From positions 186,001-250,000 of the forward strand of contig CAWFPS010000001.1 of the NCBI GenBank assembly GCA_963817905.1: 64,000 nt of DNA. The letters run 5' to 3'. The notes below the pieces were generated by a model, which did not search any database, was not told the origin of the DNA, and saw only the letters and a program-made list of their open reading frames with translations. A program made the translations under genes and the position numbers. The first letter of the stretch is position 1. Every line of letters begins with the position of its first letter. Positions 35,786-43,858 of the stretch are shown in pieces. Source of the DNA: VRUE01 sp963817905 (GTDB lineage Bacteria > Actinomycetota > Thermoleophilia > Solirubrobacterales > 70-9).

Positions 35786-37446
35786 TGTCCGCCGGGAAGC
35801 TGCGCGTGCTGCCGCTCGGGGGACTGGGCGAGATCGGCAAGAACATGACCGTGATCGAGTACGGCGGCAAGATCGTCGTCGTCGACACCGGCCTGATGTT
35901 CCCGACCGCGGAGATGCTCGGCATCGACCTGGTCCTGCCGGACTTCTCCTACCTGCGCGACCGCGCCGACGATATCGAGGCGATCGTGCTCACCCACGGC
36001 CACGAGGACCACGTCGGCGCCCTGCCCTACGTACTGCGTGAGATCGGCTCGCCGCCGGTCATCTACGGTGGCCTGCTGACGGTCGGCATGGTCCGCTCCA
36101 AGCTCGACGAGCACAAGCTCAAGGACGCGCCGTTGGAGGAGCTGCCCGCCGGCAAGAAGGTCCAGGCCGGTCCCTTTGAGCTGGAGCTGATCCACCTCTC
36201 GCACTCGATCCCGGACGCCCGCGGCGTGCTGATCACCACCGAGCTCGGCTCGATGCTGATGACCGGCGATTACAAGTTCGACCAGACCCCGGTCGACGGC
36301 CGCCCGGCAGACATCTCCCGACTCGCCGAGCTCGGCCGCGACGGTCTGATGTTGCTCTGCGGCGACTCCACCAACGCCGACCGGCCCGGGATCGCGCCCT
36401 CGGAGTCGAGCGTAGGACCGGCCCTGCTGGAAACCTTCGCCGGTTGCGAGGGGCGGATCATCGTCACCTCCTTTGCCTCCAACATCCACCGCGTCCAGCA
36501 GGTGATCGACGCCGCTGTGCAGCTCGACCGCCGGGTGGCACTGGTCGGCCGCTCGATGCGCAAGAACTTCAACATCGCCTCCAACCTGGGGATCGCCAAA
36601 GCGCCCTCGGGCCTCTTCATCCAGCCGCGTGAGATCGAGAACTTCCCCGACGAGAAGGTGATCGTGATCTCGACCGGGAGCCAGGGCGAGCCGCTCTCGG
36701 CCTTGCGGCGGATGGCCAACAACGACCACCGCGACGTCGAGCTGCATTCCGGCGACACGGTCGTCTTCTCGGCGACGCCGGTTCCCGGCAACGAGCGCGC
36801 CGTCAACGAGACGATCGACCGCATCTATGAGATCGGCGCCTCGGTGGTGACCGCCAAGCAGGCCCCGATCCACGCCTCTGGCCACGGCTGGCAGGAGGAG
36901 CTGAAGCTGATGCTCAACCTGACCAAGCCGCGGTACGTGCTGCCCGTGCACGGCGATTACCAGCGGCTGCGCCTGCACGCCGAGCTGGCCGAGTCGGTTG
37001 GGGTGCCGCCGGCAAACATCTTCCAGGGCCATAACGGCCTGCCACTCGAGATCGACGAGAACGGTGCCCGCTTCGGCGAGGAGATCCACGCCGGGGTGAT
37101 CTACGTCGACGGCGTCAACGTCGGCGAGCCCGACGACGTCGCCCTGCGCGACCGCCGTGAGATCTCCGCCGACGGCATCTTCATCGTCGTCGCGACGATC
37201 TCCGACGAAGGTCACGTGGTCGCCGACCCGGAAGTGATCTTCCGCGGCGTCGCCTTCCTCGAGGAGGCCGACGCCCTGGTCGAAGACCTCAAGGACGTGG
37301 TCGAGGACTCACTCGAGGACGCCGCCAAGGCGGGGACCCGCGAGCTGCACCTGATCCAGGAAGACCTGCATGACGCCGTCGCCAAGCTGGTCTACGAGAA
37401 GCTGCGGCGGCGGCCGATGATCATTCCCGTGGTGGTTGAGGTCTGA
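35785..37446 (+). CDS. rnj: Ribonuclease J
   Basis: 553 aa. Beta-lactamase fold with THGHEDHVGALPYV, beta-CASP motifs and HASGHGWQEELKLML; the C-terminal domain (about 450-553) is present. RNase J is a 5'-3' exonuclease and endonuclease in mRNA decay and rRNA maturation. The pairing with dapA is conserved in actinobacteria. GTG 35785 overlaps the dapA stop. Repeat C copy 2 lies 14 nt after its stop. Confidence 0.97.
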   Translation: MSAGKLRVLPLGGLGEIGKNMTVIEYGGKIVVVDTGLMFPTAEMLGIDLVLPDFSYLRDRADDIEAIVLTHGHEDHVGALPYVLREIGSPPVIYGGLLTVGMVRSKLDEHKLKDAPLEELPAGKKVQAGPFELELIHLSHSIPDARGVLITTELGSMLMTGDYKFDQTPVDGRPADISRLAELGRDGLMLLCGDSTNADRPGIAPSESSVGPALLETFAGCEGRIIVTSFASNIHRVQQVIDAAVQLDRRVALVGRSMRKNFNIASNLGIAKAPSGLFIQPREIENFPDEKVIVISTGSQGEPLSALRRMANNDHRDVELHSGDTVVFSATPVPGNERAVNETIDRIYEIGASVVTAKQAPIHASGHGWQEELKLMLNLTKPRYVLPVHGDYQRLRLHAELAESVGVPPANIFQGHNGLPLEIDENGARFGEEIHAGVIYVDGVNVGEPDDVALRDRREISADGIFIVVATISDEGHVVADPEVIFRGVAFLEEADALVEDLKDVVEDSLEDAAKAGTRELHLIQEDLHDAVAKLVYEKLRRRPMIIPVVVEV

Positions 37447-37459
37447 CGTATCTGGCGGG

Positions 37460-37546
37460 CGGGTCCTGTCGCGGCGGCCCTCCCCCATGTGCTCGGACGC
37501 CTGCGGCGCCCTCCGCTATGGGGGACCCCCGCCACCGCGCCACCCG
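37460..37546 (+). repeat. 87-nt palindromic repeat, family C copy 2
   Basis: Inverted relative to the copy at 22028-22114 and identical at 84 of 87 positions. The outer stem extends into unique flank (GGCGGGT 37456-37462 with ACCCGCC). CTCCCCCAT (37480-37488) pairs with ATGGGGGA (37518-37525). It lies between the convergent rnj and histidine kinase genes. Confidence 0.92.
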
Positions 37547-37597
37547 CCCGAGATGCGTCGGACATTCACGGGGAACGACCAACGAGCTTCGCTGAAG

Positions 37598-37644
37598 AAA
37601 AAAAATGGATCCGCCGGGGACGTTGGGGAGAGCCCGGCGGATCC
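37598..37644 (-). terminator. Intrinsic terminator of the two-component operon
   Basis: GGATCCGCCGGG (37607-37618) pairs perfectly with CCCGGCGGATCC (37633-37644). On the minus strand the stem is followed by eight U residues (A-run 37598-37605). It lies about 47 nt downstream of the histidine kinase stop. Confidence 0.9.
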
Positions 37645-37690
37645 TGTGTCTCGTCCATGGGGAAAAGTACGACTCGCCGCTAAAGCGAAA

Positions 37691-39190
37691 TTAAAAGGTT
37701 GCGGCGGGCTGCTGGGCGCGTTGCAGGGGTAGGCGGACGCGGAACTGGGCGCCGCCGGAGGCCGATTCGCCCACTTCCACCGTGCCGCCGTGAGCGCTCG
37801 CCACGGCGCGGACTATCGAGAGGCCGAGGCCGCTACCGGGGCCGACGGCGGTGTCGGCTGGGCCTTCGCCGCGGACGAAGCGGTTGAAGACCTGCTCGCG
37901 CATGGTGGGCGGGATGCCGGGACCGTCGTCGGCGACCTCGACCACGGCTTCATCGCCGGCGCGGCGGATGTGCAGTTCGATCCGGGCCCCGGCGGGCGTG
38001 TGGCGGGTGGCGTTGTCGAGCAGGTTGAGCACCATCCGGTGCAGCTCGTCGGCGTTGCCGGTCATCGGCAGCGCGTGTTCGTTGTCGATCTCCAGCTCGC
38101 GCTCGCCCATCAACGGCGCCAGCTCGACCGCGACGTTGCCGGCGATCTCGGCCAGGTCGCAGGGCTGGTGCTTTCCGGCCCGGCCTGCGTCGGCCCGGGC
38201 GAGCAGCAGCAGGTCGCCGACCAGGCGGCTCATCCGTTTCGAGGAGCGCAGGGCCGAGTCGACCATCGCGCGCTCGTCTTCCTGGGGAGGCGCCTCGAGC
38301 GAGGCCTGCAGCAGTTCGAGGTTCGCCAGAACGCTGGTCAGCGGCGTGCGCAGCTCGTGCGAGGCGTCGGCGACGAACTCGCGCTGCTTTTTCATCGCCG
38401 CCTCGCGCTCGTTGCGGGCGGCGTCGAGCGAGCGCAGCATCTGCTCCAGCGTGCGGGCCAGCTCACCGACCTCGTCCTCGGCTCTCGGCTCTGGCATGCG
38501 GCGGGAGGGGTCGCCGGTGGTGGCGATCTCGCGGGCGGTGGCGGTCAGGGCTGAGATCGGTCGCATCGCCCGAGCGGCAATCGCGACTCCGCCGAGACTG
38601 GCGAGCAGGGTGCCGCCGAAGATCCCGGCGGCGATGAAGAGCCAGAGGCGGTCGACGGTGGAGTCGACGTGGGCGATGCTGCGTCCGTACTGGATGAACC
38701 CGGTGGTGGCGCCGGTGTCGCCGCTGATCCTGGTGGTCGCGACCCGCATCTGGCCGTGATCGGAGAGGCCGAGCGAAGAAGAGGACCCCATCGGTTCGGC
38801 GCCGGTGCTCTCTTTGATCAGGGTGCCTTCGGCGTCGAAGACACGCGCCGAGGCGCCATCGGACCGCACGAAGTCATCGAGTTCCGGGCCGCGAAATTGG
38901 ACGCCCAGCAGGGTGCTGAAGACCCGGCTTTCCGCCGCCAGCGTCTGGCCGGCACCGCTGACCTGGCGGTTGAAGTCGTCGCGGATGCGGCTGGTGGCCA
39001 CCTGGCCGATCACGGCGCCGAAGACGAGCAGGATGATCAGGGTGAGCCCTGCTGAGACCGCGGCGAGCTGCCAGCGGACCGGCCAAGATGACGGTCTCAG
39101 ACGACCGCCATGCGGCGTCCTCGCTCGCCCGAATAGCGCTGCGATTCGGGCTCCCTGCGTCCTTGTCTGGCGACGTCTGAGTCTCGTCAC
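37691..39190 (-). CDS. Sensor histidine kinase (MprB-like)
   Basis: 499 aa. Two transmembrane helices (about residues 45-70 and 185-210) flank an extracytoplasmic sensor domain; then HAMP, a HisKA domain with DASHELRTPLTS, and HATPase with N-box LDNATRH and VADDGPGIP. It should autophosphorylate and transfer to the regulator encoded just upstream, with which it overlaps by 4 nt. The signal is unknown. A strong terminator ends the pair. Confidence 0.95.
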   Translation of the reverse strand: MTRLRRRQTRTQGARIAALFGRARTPHGGRLRPSSWPVRWQLAAVSAGLTLIILLVFGAVIGQVATSRIRDDFNRQVSGAGQTLAAESRVFSTLLGVQFRGPELDDFVRSDGASARVFDAEGTLIKESTGAEPMGSSSSLGLSDHGQMRVATTRISGDTGATTGFIQYGRSIAHVDSTVDRLWLFIAAGIFGGTLLASLGGVAIAARAMRPISALTATAREIATTGDPSRRMPEPRAEDEVGELARTLEQMLRSLDAARNEREAAMKKQREFVADASHELRTPLTSVLANLELLQASLEAPPQEDERAMVDSALRSSKRMSRLVGDLLLLARADAGRAGKHQPCDLAEIAGNVAVELAPLMGERELEIDNEHALPMTGNADELHRMVLNLLDNATRHTPAGARIELHIRRAGDEAVVEVADDGPGIPPTMREQVFNRFVRGEGPADTAVGPGSGLGLSIVRAVASAHGGTVEVGESASGGAQFRVRLPLQRAQQPAATF

Positions 39191-39894
39191 GACGATTGCT
39201 TGAGCACGTAGCCGGCACCGCGTTTGGTGTGCAGCAGGCGTGGCTCGCCGCCGGCCTCGAGCTTGCGGCGCAGGTTGGAGATGAAGACGTCGATCGTGTT
39301 CGTTGCCGCGGTCGGGTCATAGCCCCAGACGTCGTCGAGCAGGCGCTCACGGGAGACGACGAGGCGCTCGTTGCGCATCAGGTACTCGAGCAGCTCGAAC
39401 TCGCGGTTGGTCAGCTCCAGCTCGCGCTCTCCGCGGCGGACCTCGCGGGTGTCGGGATTGAGGCTGAGGTCGGCGACGGCTAGCGAGGCGGCGCCGCGCG
39501 GCGGCCGGCGGCGCAGCAGGGCGCGGATCCGGGCCAGCAGCTCGGTGCGCTCGAAGGGCTTGACCAGGTAGTCGTCGGCGCCGCTGTCTAGGCCGCTGAC
39601 CCGATCCTCGGTCTCGGCCCGCGCGGTCAGCATCAGGATCGGCACGTCGCCCTCGGCCCGCAGCCGCCGACAGACCTCGACGCCGTCGAGGCGGGGGAGA
39701 CCGAGATCGAGCACGACGAGGTCGGGGACGAAGCCGGCGGCGACGTCGAGCGCGTCGACTCCGTCGGCGCTCGTCTTCACCTCATAGCCCTCCTGGCGCA
39801 GCGAGCGCCGCAGCACGTCGGCGATCTCGGCATCGTCCTCGACGACGAGGACGCGGCCGGTTGCGATTTCGGGGTCGGAAGTGAGCATCGTCAT
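39187..39894 (-). CDS. OmpR/PhoB-family response regulator (MprA-like)
   Basis: 235 aa. Receiver domain with VVEDDAE, phosphorylation aspartate in VVLDLGLPRLDG, and KPF; the C-terminal winged helix includes LTNREFELLEYLMRN and DVFISNLRRKLE. It controls transcription in response to the adjacent kinase. Divergent from ftsK, with 94 nt between the starts. Confidence 0.96.
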   Translation of the reverse strand: MTMLTSDPEIATGRVLVVEDDAEIADVLRRSLRQEGYEVKTSADGVDALDVAAGFVPDLVVLDLGLPRLDGVEVCRRLRAEGDVPILMLTARAETEDRVSGLDSGADDYLVKPFERTELLARIRALLRRRPPRGAASLAVADLSLNPDTREVRRGERELELTNREFELLEYLMRNERLVVSRERLLDDVWGYDPTAATNTIDVFISNLRRKLEAGGEPRLLHTKRGAGYVLKQSS

Positions 39895-39988
39895 CGATGT
39901 TAGACGGGGAAGGGCCCGAAACGGTCGACATTTACCCCGGATTTAAGGCATGCGCAGGGGTACTCCGCGCCGCGTCGAAGGGGCTGCC

Positions 39989-42139
39989 ATGTTCCAGCGC
40001 ACAAAGCGCGGCAAAGCCGTGCGGCGGAAGCCGAAAGCCAAAGCCAAGCCGCGAGGGTCGAAGCTGCACCTGCCGGAAGGGCTGCAGCAGCGCCATCTCG
40101 ACCTGATCGGGCTGCTGCTGATCGCGGGCGGTGTCTACATGAGCTTCGTCCTCTTCTTCGGCTGGGACGGGGGGAAGGTCGGATATGGGCTGGAAACCGG
40201 CCTCGAGTACCTCTTTGGCGCTGTCGGGGCGCGGATCGCGACCGTGCTGATGCTCGTCGTCGGCGGCCTGATCGTCACCGGGACCTCGATCTCGACCCTG
40301 TTTCGCGGGATCGGGCGGGGGCTGCGCCGGGTTTTTCTCGGCAGCCGCGGCGTCGCCCAGACCGCGATCCAGACCCGGCGCGACCGCCAGGAGGAAAAGG
40401 GAGAGGAGAAGACCTTCGCCTTCGAGACCGAGGCCGGTCCCACCGACGTGATGAGCGCCTACCCGGAGGAGGATGACGTCGAGCCGACCGTGGCTCTGGG
40501 CGAGGAGCCCGAGGAGGCCGTGGAGGAGCCGGTGACGGAGAGCTTCGACGCCGAGCTGGCCGCGATAGAGGCCGAGGAAGAGACTGCCGTGGCCGATCCG
40601 TCGCCCGAGCCCGAGCAGGCGGCGCTGACGCCGCAGGGCAACAAGCGCGGGGTGACGATCTCCGAGGGCATCGCCTACAAGGCGCCGCCCGCGAAAGCGC
40701 TTGAGCGCGGCAAAAGCGACAAGGGCGTCGACCCGCGTGACCACGAGATCGTCGGCCGCAAGCTGGTCGAGACGCTCGGCCACTTCGGGGTCGAGGCCAA
40801 GATCGTCGGCATCGTCAGCGGCCCGCACGTCTCTCGCTACGAACTGCGCCTCGCTCCCGGCACCAAGGTGAAGAAGGTGACCGAGCTGGCCAACGACCTC
40901 GCCTACGCCCTGGCCTCCACCGACATCCGCATCCTCGCCCCGATCCCCGGCAAGCAGGCGGTCGGAGTTGAGGTGCCGAACACGCGCCGGCGCATCGTCC
41001 GCCTCGGTGACATTTACTCGGGCCGCCCGGAGAAGACCTCGCCGCTGGTCGCCTGGCTCGGCAAGGGGATCGACGGCAACCCGGTCTGGACCGACCTGGC
41101 GAAGATGCCGCACGTGCTCGTCGCCGGCACCACCGGCTCGGGCAAGTCCGGCTGCGTCAACGCGATCCTCTCCTCGATCCTGATGCAGGCCTCACCCAAC
41201 GACGTGCGCCTGGTCCTGGTCGACCCCAAGCAGGTCGAGCTCAACCACTACGAGAACGTGCCGCACCTGCTGACCCCGGTGGTCACCTCGCCGCGGCTGG
41301 CGGCCAACGTGCTGGCCAACCTGATCGGCGAGATGGAGAGCCGCTACGGGATCATGGGCGAAGCGCGCGCCCGCAATCTCGGCGAGCTCAACCGCGCCCG
41401 CGCCAAGGCCGGCGATGCGCCGCTGCCGCACATCCTCTGCGTGATCGACGAGCTCGCGGACCTGATGATGGTCTCCCCGGCCGAGGTCGAGGACTCGATC
41501 ATCCGGCTCGCACAGAAGTCCCGCGCGACCGGGATCCACCTGGTATTGGCGACCCAGCGCCCCTCGACCGACATCATCACCGGCACGATCAAGGTCAACA
41601 TCCCGGCCCGGATCGCCTTCGCCGTCTCCTCGCAGACGGACTCCCGCGTGATCCTCGACCAGGGCGGCGCCGAGGCGCTGCTCGGCCAGGGGGACATGCT
41701 CTTCCGCGGCGCGGGCACCTCGAAGCTGCAGCGGATCCAGGGCGCCTTCATCACCGAGGACGAGATCGCCCGCATCACCGGCCACTGGGCCAAGCAGGGC
41801 GAACCCGAGTTCGAGGCCGAGCTGCTTGAGGTGCACGAGGAGAAGGGAGTCGAAGCCGAGGGCGACTACGACCCCGACAGCGATGACCTGCTCGACGAGG
41901 CGATCCGCGTCGTGGTCGAGACCGAGACCGCATCCGTCTCGATGATCCAGCGCCGCCTGCGGGTTGGCTATACGCGCGCCGGGCGCCTGATCGACATGCT
42001 CGAGCGCCGCGGCGTGATCTCCGGCTACGAAGGGTCCAAGCCTCGCCAAGTCCTGGTCGGCCAGGCCGATCTGGCTCGCCTCATCGGCGGAGGCAGCGAG
42101 GACCCCCAGGCACACGAGCCGGCCGCGCTACCCGAGTAG
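39989..42139 (+). CDS. ftsK: DNA translocase FtsK/SpoIIIE
   Basis: 716 aa from ATG 39989 with GAAGGGG upstream. A basic N-terminus, only two clear transmembrane helices (about 30-50 and 70-97; the family usually has four), an acidic linker, then the motor with Walker A GTTGSGKSG, Walker B ILCVIDELADLMM and LATQRPS, and a C-terminal gamma winged helix (SVSMIQRRLRVGYTRAGRLIDMLERRGV) that reads KOPS-like sites. It pumps chromosomal DNA at the septum. Confidence 0.96.
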   Translation: MFQRTKRGKAVRRKPKAKAKPRGSKLHLPEGLQQRHLDLIGLLLIAGGVYMSFVLFFGWDGGKVGYGLETGLEYLFGAVGARIATVLMLVVGGLIVTGTSISTLFRGIGRGLRRVFLGSRGVAQTAIQTRRDRQEEKGEEKTFAFETEAGPTDVMSAYPEEDDVEPTVALGEEPEEAVEEPVTESFDAELAAIEAEEETAVADPSPEPEQAALTPQGNKRGVTISEGIAYKAPPAKALERGKSDKGVDPRDHEIVGRKLVETLGHFGVEAKIVGIVSGPHVSRYELRLAPGTKVKKVTELANDLAYALASTDIRILAPIPGKQAVGVEVPNTRRRIVRLGDIYSGRPEKTSPLVAWLGKGIDGNPVWTDLAKMPHVLVAGTTGSGKSGCVNAILSSILMQASPNDVRLVLVDPKQVELNHYENVPHLLTPVVTSPRLAANVLANLIGEMESRYGIMGEARARNLGELNRARAKAGDAPLPHILCVIDELADLMMVSPAEVEDSIIRLAQKSRATGIHLVLATQRPSTDIITGTIKVNIPARIAFAVSSQTDSRVILDQGGAEALLGQGDMLFRGAGTSKLQRIQGAFITEDEIARITGHWAKQGEPEFEAELLEVHEEKGVEAEGDYDPDSDDLLDEAIRVVVETETASVSMIQRRLRVGYTRAGRLIDMLERRGVISGYEGSKPRQVLVGQADLARLIGGGSEDPQAHEPAALPE

Positions 42140-42195
42140 CTCCGCGGGTAGGACAATTGGCCGATGGCTCAACGAACCGAAGCGGCCGGGCGGGT

Positions 42196-43479
42196 ATGAG
42201 CGAGGTCAGGGCCGGGATCGTCGTCACCGGAACCGAGGTGATCACCGGGCGGATCGCCGACCGCAACGGTCCCTGGGTGTCCGAACAGCTGGCCGGGCTG
42301 GGGGTCGAGGTCGCTCACATCCTCGTCGTCGCCGATCGCCCCGACGACCTCGAGGCGGCATTGCGCTTCATGGCGGCCGAGGGCATGGACCTGATCGTCA
42401 CCTCGGGCGGCCTGGGGCCGACCGCGGACGATCTAACCGCCGAGGTGGTGGGCCGCTTCGCCGGGCGGGAGATGGTTCTCGACGAGGAGGTCGAGGAGAA
42501 GATCGCGGCGATCCTACGCGGCTTCGCCCGTCGCTTCAACTTCGACCCCGAGGCGGTGCGGGAGGCGAATCGCAAGCAGGCGGTGGTTCCCGAGGGCTCG
42601 CTGGCGCTGGACCCGGTGGGAACCGCGCCGGGGCTTGTCGTCCCGGCGGGGGAGAGCGTGGTCATCGTCCTGCCCGGGCCGCCGCGCGAGCTGCAGCCGA
42701 TGTGGCCGGCGGCCCTGGCGAGCGGGCCGGTCGCGGCGGTGCTGGAGCGGGCGACGCCGCTGCACGGCTACACCCTGCGCATGTTCGGCATTCCCGAGTC
42801 GGAGATCGCCAAGAGCCTGCGTGAGATCGAGGAGGAGGGGGTCGCCCTGCCCGAGGTCGAGATCACCACCTGCCTGCGGCGCGGCGAGATCGAGATCGAC
42901 GTTCGCTACCGCGACGCGGCGCTCGCCACCGCGGAGGCGGTCCGCGACGGCCTCCAGGCTCGCCATTCGCGGCATCTCTTCAGCCTCGACGGCGAGACGA
43001 TCGATTCCCAGGTCGCCGCCCTGCTCCAGCAGGGGCACCAACTTGGCCTGGCCGAGTCCTGCAGCGCCGGCCTGCTCGCGGCCCGGATCACCGACCTGCC
43101 CGGGTCCTCCGCCTATATGAGAGGGGGAGTCGTCTCCTATTCGAACGAGGCCAAGTCCGGGCTGCTTGGCGTCGACCCCGGGCTGATCGAGGACAAGGGC
43201 GCGGTCTCGCTCGAGGTCGCCGAGCAGATGGCCCTCGGCGCGCTCGCTCGCTTCGACGCCGACGTGGCCGTGGCGATCACCGGCATCGCCGGGCCCGACG
43301 GCGGCACGGAGGCCAAGCCGGTCGGCTACGTCTGCTTCCACGCCCGCCTCGCCGACGGCACCTCCCTCGCCCGCGACCCCGTCATCCCCGGCGGCCGAGC
43401 CGACATCCGCGAGCGCTCCGCCCTGGTCGGCATGCACCTGCTGCGGCTGCTGCTCAGGGGCGAAGAGTCGCCCTTGTGA
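42196..43479 (+). CDS. cinA: CinA-family nicotinamide-nucleotide amidohydrolase/ADP-ribose pyrophosphatase
   Basis: 427 aa. N-terminal MoCF-like COG1058 domain (GTEVITGRIADRNG, TSGGLGPTADDLT, LPGPPREL) and C-terminal amidohydrolase domain (LAESCSAGLLAARITDLPGSSAYMRGGVVSYSNEAK; GIAGPDGG). It recycles NMN in pyridine-nucleotide salvage. In many bacteria it lies next to recA, as here, apart from the islet at 43480-44800. ATG 42196 begins the conserved part. Confidence 0.95.
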   Translation: MSEVRAGIVVTGTEVITGRIADRNGPWVSEQLAGLGVEVAHILVVADRPDDLEAALRFMAAEGMDLIVTSGGLGPTADDLTAEVVGRFAGREMVLDEEVEEKIAAILRGFARRFNFDPEAVREANRKQAVVPEGSLALDPVGTAPGLVVPAGESVVIVLPGPPRELQPMWPAALASGPVAAVLERATPLHGYTLRMFGIPESEIAKSLREIEEEGVALPEVEITTCLRRGEIEIDVRYRDAALATAEAVRDGLQARHSRHLFSLDGETIDSQVAALLQQGHQLGLAESCSAGLLAARITDLPGSSAYMRGGVVSYSNEAKSGLLGVDPGLIEDKGAVSLEVAEQMALGALARFDADVAVAITGIAGPDGGTEAKPVGYVCFHARLADGTSLARDPVIPGGRADIRERSALVGMHLLRLLLRGEESPL

Positions 43480-43511
43480 GGAAACGAGTTGTCTGAGTTA
43501 AACTCGTCGCA

Positions 43512-43603
43512 GGAGGGCGAAGCAGACAGGCGTGCTGCGGGCGACTGATAATCGCAGCGTCCCGCCTAACCAGCGGGATCCGGTTCGAGTCCGGCGTCCT
43601 CCG
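43512..43603 (+). tRNA. Type-II tRNA-like gene with 8/4 (allo-tRNA) architecture, anticodon GAT
   Basis: 8-bp acceptor GGAGGGCG (43512-43519) with CGTCCTCC (43595-43602); one linker base; D-arm with GG in the loop; anticodon stem GCGA/TCGC around CTGATAA (anticodon GAT, T33, A37); long variable arm TCCCGC/GCGGGA (43560-43565/43573-43578); 4-bp T-stem CCGG/CCGG with loop TTCGAGT; discriminator G43603. There is no T8. The 8/4 split, long variable arm and G73 match the serine-identity allo-tRNAs described by Mukai and colleagues (2017). The loop is one base from the tRNA-Ser loop CTGCTAA. CCA is not encoded. It may read isoleucine codons as serine, be regulatory, or be a remnant. Confidence 0.7.
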
Positions 43604-43683
43604 CAGGTATTCAAGTCGAGGGCGGGATCGAGCACTGGGGTGACTTCGCCGTGCTAATCTCATGGTGATTATCAGTCGCCCGC
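43537..43683 (+). repeat. 17-nt inverted repeat complementary to the allo-tRNA anticodon arm
   Basis: GCGGGCGACTGATAATC (43537-43553), the 5' part of the anticodon arm, is exactly complementary to GATTATCAGTCGCCCGC (43667-43683), 113 nt downstream. Between them AGCAC/GTGCT (43631-43635/43650-43654) forms a small hairpin; right after, GCGGGG/CCCCGC (43682-43687/43693-43698) forms another. The downstream copy could mask the anticodon in an unprocessed transcript. Confidence 0.85.
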
Positions 43684-43708
43684 GGGGTGGTTCCCCGCCT
43701 CACAGGCT

Positions 43709-43738
43709 CGACCCGCTCCGGCGGGTCGTTTGCTTTCT
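43709..43738 (+). terminator. Intrinsic terminator after the tRNA-like transcript
   Basis: CGACCCGC (43709-43716) pairs with GCGGGTCG (43721-43728) around TCCG and is followed by TTTGCTTTCT. It would end a ~200-nt transcript containing the tRNA-like part and its downstream complement. Confidence 0.7.
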
Positions 43739-43741
43739 CCG

Positions 43742-43843
43742 ATGGGGCCTCAGGAGCTGACCGTAGGACTCGTGGAGCCCAGACGAGAGGACCTGAAAGG
43801 ATTCGATGATCTCTTCGCGAAGTGGTGGGATCTACCTGCCTAG
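43742..43843 (+). CDS. Short ORF of 33 codons ahead of the deaminase gene
   Basis: ATG 43742 to TAG 43841-43843 encodes MGPQELTVGLVEPRREDL followed by KGFDDLFAKWWDLPA. No clear ribosome binding site precedes it. It is in the same frame as the deaminase gene, 15 nt upstream of its GTG, so it could be a leader peptide, a coupled small protein or the tail of a decayed gene. No function assigned. Confidence 0.3.
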   Translation: MGPQELTVGLVEPRREDLKGFDDLFAKWWDLPA

Positions 43844-43858
43844 TTAAGGTGCCACCCC

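Noticed and set aside
39980..40025. The start of ftsK as a further family A copy (TTTGCCGCGCTTTGTGC on the minus strand resembles A3)
   Set aside because: No inverted arms, wrong position relative to stop and start codons, and it encodes the ordinary basic FtsK N-terminus; likely chance in GC-rich sequence.
43512..43603. Selenocysteine tRNA for the type-II tRNA-like gene
   Set aside because: The acceptor is 8 bp and U8 is missing as in tRNA-Sec, but the T-stem is 4 bp rather than 5 and the anticodon is GAT, not TCA.
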